Shown here piece by piece: positions 60,101 through 64,000 of a stretch of 64,000 bases of DNA. Origin of the DNA: Escarpia spicata. Lineage: Eukaryota > Annelida > Polychaeta > Sabellida > Siboglinidae. The number at the start of each line of letters is the position of its first letter. The first letter of the stretch is position 1. The stretch spans positions 2,018,775-2,082,774 of the forward strand of contig OZ023210.1 in assembly GCA_963995525.1 (NCBI GenBank), given 5' to 3'. Below the pieces are notes generated by a model that saw only the letters and a program-made list of their open reading frames with translations, searched no databases and was not told where the DNA came from. A program made the translations under genes and the position numbers.

Positions 60101-63100
60101 TTCGGTCAGGACAACTCCAGTTCAAACCCTTTGGTTCAGTGGGTAGAACATTGTCCTTTTGGTCAGGACAACTCCAGTTCAAATCCTTTGGTCCAGTGGG
60201 TAGAACATTGTCCGTTCGGTCAGGACAACTCCAGTTCAAATCATTTGGTCCAGTGGGTAGAACATTGTCCGTTCGGTCAGGACAACTCCAGTTCAAATCA
60301 TTTGATCCAGTGGGTACAACATTGTCCATTCGGTCAGGACAACTCCAGTTCAAATCCTTTGGTCCAGTTGGTAGAACATTGTCTTTTTGGTCAGGACAAC
60401 TCCAGTTCAAATCCTTTTGTCCAGTGGGTAGAACATTGTCCTTTTGGTCAGGACGACTCCAGTTCAAGTCCTTTGGTCCAGTGGGTAGAACATTGTCCGT
60501 TCGGTCAGGACAACTCCAGTTCAAATCCTTTGGTCCAGTGGGTACAACATTGTCCGTTCGGTCAGGACAACTCCAGTTCAAATCCTTTGGTCCAGTGGGT
60601 AGAACATTGTCCGTTCGGTCAGGACAACTCCAGTTCAAGTCCTTTGGTCCAGTGGGTAGAACATTGTCCGTTCGGTCAGGACGACTCCAGTTCAAATCCT
60701 TTGGTCCAGTGGGTAGAACATTGTCCGTTCGGTCAGGACGACTCCAGTTCAAGTCCTTTGGTCCAGTTGGTAGAACATTGTCCGTTCGGTCAGGACAACT
60801 CCAGTTAAAATCCTCATGCTGCCAGTAATTCAGTAGTTTTGCTCATTCTGTGTTGGCTCAGTTGACTCGGATGAATGAACAGGTTCCTGGCTATAGATTT
60901 TTGTGGATGTACCCCCGGTATGTGAATGTATAATATTAATGCAGTAAATGCATCATAGCTGAATGTTTTCCAAATATGTTGACTAATATGTGACACAATA
61001 ATGAGCTGAATTATAATATACAATATTATAAATGTGTGTTTGCAGATGTATCACCACCGAAGCGTGTGCTTAACGACAGTGCCAAGACACTGATAGAAGT
61101 AAGTGAGAGACACAGCTAGTAGAGATCAGGTGGGACATTGATAGAAGTAAGTGAGAGACACAGCTAGTAGAGATCAGGTGGGACACTGATAGGAGTAAGT
61201 GAGAGACACGACTAGTAGAGATCAGGTGGGACACTGATAGGAGTAAGTGAGAGACACAGCTAGTAGAGATCAGGTGGGACACTGATAGGAGTAAGTGAGA
61301 GACACGGCTAGTAGAGATCAGGTGGGACACTGATAGGAGTAAGTGAGAGACACAGCTAGTAGAGATCAGGTGGGACACTGATAGGAGTAAGTGAGAGACA
61401 CGGCTAGTAGAGATCAGGTGGGACACTGATAGAAGTAAGTGAGAGGCACAACTAGTAGAGATCAGGTGGGACACTGATAGGAGTAAGTGAGAGGCACAGC
61501 TAGTAGAGATCAGGTGGGACACCGATAGGAGTAAGTGAGAGACACAGTTAGTAGAGATCTGGTGGGACACTGATAGGAGTAAGTGAGAGACACAGCTAGT
61601 AGAGATCTGGTGGGACACTGATAGGAGTAAGTGAGAGACACAGTTAGAGATCTGGTGGGACACTGATAGGAGTAAGTGAGAGGCACAGGTAGTAGAGATC
61701 AGGTGGGACACTGATAGGAGTAAGTGAGAGACACAGTTAGTAGAGATCTGGTGGGACACCGATAGGAGTAAGTGAGAAGCACAGCTAGTAGAGATCTGGT
61801 GGGACACTGATAGGAGTAAATGAGAGACACAGCTAGTAGAGATCTGGTGGGACACCGATAGGAGTAAGTGAGAGACACAGTTAGTAGAGATCAGGTGGGA
61901 CACTGATAGGAGTAAGTGAGAGACACAGCTAGTAGAGATCTGGTGGGACACTGATAGGAGTAAGTGTGAGGCACAGCTAGTAGAGATCTGGTGGGACACT
62001 GATAGGAGTAAGTGAGAGACACAGCTAGTAGAGGTCTAGTGGGACACTGATAGAAGTAAGTGAGAGACACAGTTAGTAGAGATCTGGTGGGACACCGATA
62101 GGAGTAAGTGAGAGACACAGCTAGTAGAGGTCTAGTGGGACACTGATAGAAGTAAGTGAGAGGCACAGCTAGTAGAGGTCTAGTGGGACACTGATAGGAG
62201 TAAGTGAGAGACACAGTTAGAGATCTGGTGGGACACTGATAGGAGTAAGTGAGAGACACAGTTAGTAGAGATCTGGTGGGACACCGATAGGAGTAAGTGA
62301 GAGACACAGCTAGTAGAGATCTGGTGGGACACCGATAGGAGTAAGTGAGAGACACAGTTAGAGATCTGGTGGGACACTGATAGGAGTAAGTGAGAGAGAC
62401 AGCTAGTAGAGATCTGGTGGGACACTGATAGGAGTAAGTGAGAGACACAGTTAGTAGAGATCTGGTGGGACACTGATAGGAGTAAGTGAGAGACACAGTT
62501 AGTAGAGATCTGGTGGGACACTGATAGGAGTAAGTGAGAGACACAGCTAGTAGAGATCAGGTGGGACACTGATAGGAGTAAGTGAGAGCCACAGTTAGAG
62601 ATCTGGTGGGACACTGATAGGAGTAAGTGAGAGACACAGCTAGTAGAGATCAGGTGGGACACTGATAGGAGTAAGTGAGAGGCACAGCTAGTAGAGATCA
62701 GGTGGGACACTGATAGGAGTAAGTGTGAGGCACAGCTAGTAGAGATCTGGTGGGACACTGATAGGAGTAAGTGAGATACACAGCTAGTAGAGGTCTAGTG
62801 GGACACTGATAGAAGTAAGTGAGAGACACAGTTAGTAGAGATCTGGTGGGACACCGATAGGAGTAAGTGAGACACAGCTAGTAGAGGTCTAGTGGGACAT
62901 TGATAGAAGTAAGTGAGAGGCACAGGTAGTAGAGGTCTAGTGGGACACTGATAGGAGTAAGTGAGAGACACAGCTAGTAGAAATCAGGTGGGACACTGAT
63001 AGAAGTAAGTGAAAGGCACAACTAGTAGAGATCAGGTGGGACACTGATAGGAGTAAGTGAGAGACTCAACTAGTAGAGATCAGGTGGGACACTGATAGGA

Positions 63101-64000
63101 GTAAGTAAGAGACACAGTTAGTAGAGATCTGGTGGGACACCGATAGGAGTAAGTGAGAGACACGGCTAGTAGAGATCAGGTGGGACAGTGATAGGAGTAA
63201 GTGAGAGGCACAGTTAGAGATCTGGTGGGACACTGATAGGAGTAAGTGAGAGACACAGTTAGAGATCTGGTGGGACACTGATAGGAGTAAGTGAGAGGCA
63301 CAGTTAGAGATCTGGTGGGACACTGATAGGAGTAACTGAGAGACACAGTTAGAGATCTGGTGGGACACTGATAGGAGTAAGTGAGAGACACAGTTAGAGA
63401 TCTGGTGGGACACTGATAGGAGTAAGTGAGAGGCACAGCTAGTAGAGATCTGGTGGGACACCGATAGGAGTAAGTGAGAGACACAGCTAGTAGAGATCTG
63501 GTGGGACACCGATAGGAGTAAGTGAGAGGCACGGCTAGTAGAGATCTGATGGGACACTGATAGGAGTAAGTGAGAGACATGGCTAGTAGAGATCTGGTGG
63601 GACACTGATAGGAGTAAGTGAGAGACACAGTTAGAGATCTGGTGGGACACTGATAGGAGTAAGTGAGAGACACAGTTAGAGATCTGGTGGGACACTGATA
63701 GGAGTAAGTGAGAGACACAGTTAGAGATCTGGTGGGACACTGATAGGAGTAAGTGAGAGACACAGTTAGAGATCTGGTGGGACACTGATATGAGTAAGTG
63801 AGAGACACTGCTAGTAGAGATCTGGTGGGACACTCATAGAAGTAAGTGAGAGACACAGCTAGTAGAGATCTGGTGGGACACTGATAGGAGTAAGTGAGAG
63901 GCACAGCTAGTAGAGATCTGGTGGGACACTGATAGGAGTAAGTGAGAGACACAGTTAGTAGAGATCTGGTGGGACACCGATAGGAGTAAGTGAGAGACAC
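39041..64000 (+). CDS. ASPSCR1: ASPSCR1/TUG orthologue, 14 exons visible, 3' end beyond window
   Basis: Exons: 39041-39121, 40663-40721, 41073-41294, 41651-41714, 46201-46274, 48077-48449, 48768-48905, 49274-49320, 50195-50219, 53059-53119, 53320-53398, 58196-58344, 59068-59130, 61046-61098. All introns are GT-AG and phases join, giving 496 codons ending in phase 0 (human protein about 553 aa, so about 50-60 residues lie beyond base 64000). Domain order: ubiquitin-like 1 (VEVLCPNGHRVNVKVTPTT onward), second ubiquitin-like segment to SLGLTGGKAIIR, acidic/Ser linker, QPCDRE-like box, PDDFFEVTEADV, helical segment, then a UBX domain (YDRATIRVTFPDR; FVKEHLEDKDTPFYLYVSPP). In mammals TUG tethers GLUT4 vesicles and binds p97/VCP through UBX; the role here is inferred from orthology. 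Tandem arrays make up much of the gene. Confidence 0.93.
39870..40312 (+). mobile_element. LINE C-terminal fragment in ASPSCR1 intron 1
   Basis: The plus strand reads LRKLNSFSVDKTILNLFYKS, FICWYFNLSVKHKNSLQKCV, SSKIIGDTQRDITQFCEQQV and ILANDSHALYPTFETLSSGR. This is the terminal RT-linked region of Rex/L2-type LINEs. It ends with a (GT)n tract at 40291-40312. Confidence 0.8.
40663..40721 (+). CDS. ASPSCR1: ASPSCR1 exon 2
   Basis: ILEEACTKQGFLPPEEYEL plus two bases, phase 0 in and 2 out, donor GTAAGT. Aligns with the vertebrate VLEDTCRRQ-type segment. Confidence 0.92.
41073..41294 (+). CDS. ASPSCR1: ASPSCR1 exon 3
   Basis: HISNKRPIDVTLSVRFAGIP then NHAKLELMKSNKSRKE to LWEVLAFWEEQPG, phase 2 both sides. 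Spans the end of UBL1 and the start of UBL2. Confidence 0.95.
41651..41714 (+). CDS. ASPSCR1: ASPSCR1 exon 4
   Basis: NKLQRAEGEGIHPVCIFMQE plus E, phase 2 in and 0 out, donor GTAAGC. Matches the vertebrate PVCVYTRDE segment. Confidence 0.92.
41820..42482. mobile_element. Palindromic MITE 1 (TTAA type) in ASPSCR1 intron 4
   Basis: Starts GGATAGCCACTACTCGAAAA and ends TTTTCGAGTAGTGGTTACCC. The whole 660 bp is one imperfect palindrome with its centre near 42155. A TTAA follows at 42483-42486. TTAA targets are typical of piggyBac-group elements; the assignment is by target and terminus only. The left TTAA has decayed to ATAA. Confidence 0.75.
42487..42781. mobile_element. MITE 2 of the same family, sharing a TTAA with MITE 1
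   Basis: Begins GGGTAGCCACTACTCGAAAA and ends TTTTTGAGTAGTGGCTACCC, flanked by TTAA at 42483-42486 and 42782-42785. The interior matches one arm of MITE 1 (ACAACTGTATGTGTGATCAT and TAGCTAGAATACTCCTTTGT). Confidence 0.8.
43060..45915. mobile_element. hAT-like non-autonomous element, 2.86 kb
   Basis: Perfect 15-bp terminal inverted repeats CAGGGCCTCACCCAG at 43060-43074 and 45901-45915. The flanking 8-bp sequences are CACACCAG and CACACCAA, a 7/8 match, as expected for the 8-bp target duplication of hAT elements. No transposase is recognised inside. An internal CAGGGCTGCC (minus strand, near 45062) may be the end of another nested element. Confidence 0.75.
46201..46274 (+). CDS. ASPSCR1: ASPSCR1 exon 5
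   Basis: VLGEYALREKSLRSLGLTGG then KAII plus two bases, phase 0 in and 2 out. SLGLTGG is a family hallmark ending UBL2. Confidence 0.95.
46598..47563 (-). mobile_element. Tc1/mariner-family transposase, full-length frame, altered catalytic residue
   Basis: An uninterrupted 321-aa frame in ASPSCR1 intron 5, antisense to the host gene. It has an N-terminal helix-turn-helix (EKVRILALVNEGLSNRDIAM), a second DNA-binding helix set to about residue 100, then a DD34E core. The first Asp is in MWSDES (D134) and the third acidic residue is in SPDLNPIEN (E259). The second position reads MQESAPCH, so the usual Asp is Glu at residue 224. Spacing to E259 is the correct 34 residues. I could not define terminal inverted repeats (searched by eye at 46550-46600 and 47600-47830). 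It is probably a recent but catalytically doubtful copy. Confidence 0.85.
48077..48449 (+). CDS. ASPSCR1: ASPSCR1 exon 6
   Basis: LVHRAVDAVRLAQDRKLIEA to VEAMDMTDEQQQ, 124 codons, phase 2 in and 0 out. A short helix followed by an acidic, Ser/Asp-rich linker; low conservation is expected. Confidence 0.85.
48478..48756. repeat. 23-bp minisatellite filling ASPSCR1 intron 6
   Basis: About 12 copies of a unit of about 23 bp (TATGACAGGTGGCGCATGTT then TAG) with a higher-order pattern of about five units (115 bp). The array fills almost the whole 318-bp intron and stops about 10 bp before the exon 7 acceptor. Each unit holds a TTTAG and many hold GACAGGTGR. Confidence 0.9.
48768..48905 (+). CDS. 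ASPSCR1: ASPSCR1 exon 7
   Basis: RLVQLSSMTGPGVYAGMTVG to QPQLPFANFK, 46 codons, phase 0 both sides, acceptor TTCACGCAG. Confidence 0.8.
49274..49320 (+). CDS. ASPSCR1: ASPSCR1 exon 8
   Basis: FPESTRGMDLYTNEY plus two bases. FANFK|FPE agrees with the family's KFPE-type stretch. Phase 0 in and 2 out. Confidence 0.75.
49766..50090 (-). mobile_element. Possible retroposon 3' end
   Basis: On the minus strand the sequence ends in TTTCATTTCATTCATTC, a (CATT)n tail, preceded by TTGGTCTAATAAA and a GC-richer block (CCCGTGGCAGCGGCATTTAA). Tail style suggests a truncated LINE or SINE; no coding part remains. Confidence 0.35.
50195..50219 (+). CDS. ASPSCR1: ASPSCR1 exon 9 (25-nt microexon)
   Basis: Encodes one base completing a Ser codon, then VVQKRDFQ. 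It is needed to bridge phase 2 of exon 8 to phase 0 of exon 10 and yields DFQ|PCDRE, matching the family QPCDRE box. Acceptor TTTCTTTCAG, donor GTTGGT. Confidence 0.7.
50463..52735. repeat. 35-bp minisatellite in ASPSCR1 intron 9
   Basis: About 65 copies of a 35-bp unit (CCCTGTACAGTGTGTCATGT then ATCAACTATTATTTA) with one variable base (CATGTAT, CATATAT or CATACAT) and four 34-bp variants (CCCTGACAGTATGTTATATA). The variant order repeats, showing higher-order expansion. All three plus frames stay open only because the unit lacks stops. It does not touch an exon. Confidence 0.97.
53059..53119 (+). CDS. ASPSCR1: ASPSCR1 exon 10
   Basis: PCDREKIVFSLDETIISTAL plus one base, phase 0 in and 1 out, donor GTAAGT. 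Corresponds to vertebrate PCDREPVVCH-type segment ahead of the UBX region. Confidence 0.92.
53320..53398 (+). CDS. ASPSCR1: ASPSCR1 exon 11
   Basis: TDLPDDFFEVTEADVKMMYS then DMQRK and TT of a Leu codon completed by exon 12. Matches vertebrate LPDEFFELTVDDV. Donor AAGTT|GTACGT is the first unit of a 4.4-kb array. Confidence 0.95.
53393..57826 (+). repeat. 30/32-bp minisatellite starting at the ASPSCR1 exon 11 donor
   Basis: About 140 copies of a unit (CAAGTTGTACGTACTGGTTC then TACTGTCTAA). The first CAAGTT is the last six bases of exon 11 and GTACGT is its donor. The first 27 units (to 54210) are identical 30-mers. From 54211 GTACAT variants and 32-bp units (extra CT) appear, and from about 56690 units are mostly 32 bp with further changes (CACGTTG, GTCGTCTC). 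A block from about 54230 is duplicated with a 1122-bp offset. The exon frame stays open across the exact 30-mers (YVLVLLSNKL per unit). Confidence 0.97.
58196..58344 (+). CDS. ASPSCR1: ASPSCR1 exon 12
   Basis: QEELTKPLATRSLHLAEIES then KMAKYDRATIRVTFPDRMVL and QGLFRPQET plus one base. Start of the UBX fold. The donor ACAG|GTGGGT is chosen because phase 1 then joins exon 13 to read ETVHALQKFV; the second donor at 58395 would shift the frame. Confidence 0.92.
58302..58401 (+). repeat. Two-copy 50-bp tandem duplication across the exon 12 donor
   Basis: 58302-58351 (43 exon bases plus GTGGGTT) is repeated at 58352-58401 with five mismatches, duplicating the last 43 coding bases and the donor (second one GTTTGT). 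Confidence 0.95.
58850..58968. repeat. 22-bp minisatellite in ASPSCR1 intron 12
   Basis: Five to six copies of CCTGGTTAGAATGTGGGATC with AC, with one CTA variant. Lies about 100 bp before exon 13. Confidence 0.9.
59068..59130 (+). CDS. ASPSCR1: ASPSCR1 exon 13
   Basis: HALQKFVKEHLEDKDTPFYL with partial codons on both sides, phase 1 in and 1 out. Matches vertebrate LRDFVRSHLGNPELSFYLF of the UBX domain. Donor GTGAGT. Confidence 0.93.
59131..59217 (+). repeat. 13-bp array starting at the ASPSCR1 exon 13 donor
   Basis: About seven copies of GTGAGTACGTTGT-like units, the first being the exon 13 donor itself. GTGAGTACG or GTGGGTACG recurs in most copies. Confidence 0.85.
59262..60815. repeat. 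57-bp minisatellite in ASPSCR1 intron 13
   Basis: About 27 copies of a 57-bp unit (landmarks GGTCCAGTGGGTACAACATT, GTCCGTTCGGTCAGGACAAC, TCCAGTTCAAATCC). The unit is a multiple of three, so several long frames run through on both strands; they have no start context, splice support or similarity. Confidence 0.97.
60826..60990 (+). mobile_element. SINE-like element, second copy
   Basis: Shares TCACT/CTCATTC-type start, TTGGCTCAGTTGACTCGG, TTCCTGGCTATAGA, a GTGGATGT block and CATCATAGCTGAATG with 35375-35625. The 3' tail is lost. Confidence 0.5.
61046..61098 (+). CDS. ASPSCR1: ASPSCR1 exon 14
   Basis: Completes Tyr, then VSPPKRVLNDSAKTLIE in phase 0. Matches vertebrate ITPPKTVLDDHTLTLFQ. Donor GTAAGTGAG begins the last array. 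The following exon is outside the window. Confidence 0.93.
61085..64000 (+). repeat. 48/45-bp minisatellite copied from the ASPSCR1 exon 14 / intron 14 junction
   Basis: About 60 copies to the window edge and beyond. The unit contains the exon end (GACACTGATAGAA, later GACACTGATAGGA), the donor GTAAGTGAGAG and a spacer (ACACAGCTAGTAGAGATC then AGGTGG or TGGTGG). A shorter 45-bp form lacks part of TAGTAG. The first intronic unit is still GATAGAA as in the exon. Plus-strand readthrough from exon 14 stops at a TAG in the first unit. Confidence 0.97.

Noticed and set aside
59261..60828. 515- and 339-codon frames in the 57-bp array
   Set aside because: A unit length divisible by three without stops produces them. 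They lie inside ASPSCR1 intron 13.
61070..64000. Minus-strand Ser/His-rich repeat proteins
   Set aside because: Antisense reading of the exon 14 junction array; frame changes at each 45/48-bp switch pattern and no start or similarity.
53393..64000. CRISPR array
   Set aside because: Units are directly tandem with no unique spacers, and the DNA is animal.

Overview
The window is animal nuclear DNA. It has intron-rich genes with GT-AG splice sites, about 40% GC by eye, many decayed non-LTR retrotransposons, fold-back and DNA-transposon relics, and very abundant minisatellites. The gene set and repeats fit an invertebrate. A cephalochordate (amphioxus) is a reasonable guess, because I recall boundary-spanning minisatellites being described there, but the sequence alone does not prove it. 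No bacterial, phage or CRISPR features are present.

Layout: (1) 1-3.6 kb is a broken copy of a multi-copy invertebrate family with a FEN1/PIN-nuclease-like C-terminus. (2) 4.4-12.1 kb is a pile-up of truncated LINEs (CR1/L2/Jockey-like and RTE-like) in both orientations. (3) 14.1-15.15 kb, minus strand, is an intact WDR53-like WD40 gene. (4) 15.4-26.5 kb holds fold-back elements, LINE tails, a large palindrome with a tRNA-like segment in one arm, and AT-rich filler. (5) 26.76-36.47 kb, plus strand, is a complete nine-exon CCDC6 orthologue (465 aa when spliced; phases join exactly). (6) 39.04 kb to beyond the window, plus strand, is an ASPSCR1/TUG orthologue (UBL domains plus UBX domain). Fourteen exons (496 codons) are visible and the 3' end lies past base 64000. 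Its introns hold a LINE tail, paired TTAA-flanked MITEs, a hAT-like element, a Tc1-like transposase and several kilobases of tandem arrays.

The standout observation is a recurring architecture rather than a gene. In CCDC6 and ASPSCR1, minisatellites repeatedly start at, or copy across, an exon-intron junction. Donor-anchored arrays follow CCDC6 exons 5 and 6 and ASPSCR1 exons 11, 13 and 14. An apparently young two-copy duplication spans the end of ASPSCR1 exon 12. Arrays run up to the acceptors of CCDC6 exon 4 and ASPSCR1 exon 7. Each donor-anchored unit therefore carries another 5' splice site in its original context, dozens to over a hundred times. In two cases (39-bp and 30-bp units) the unit is a multiple of three and stays open, so a choice of downstream donor could add 13-aa or 10-aa repeats to the protein.

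The three host genes have unrelated roles (WD40 adaptor, coiled-coil scaffold, p97-binding UBX tether) and I see no reason to treat them as a pathway.
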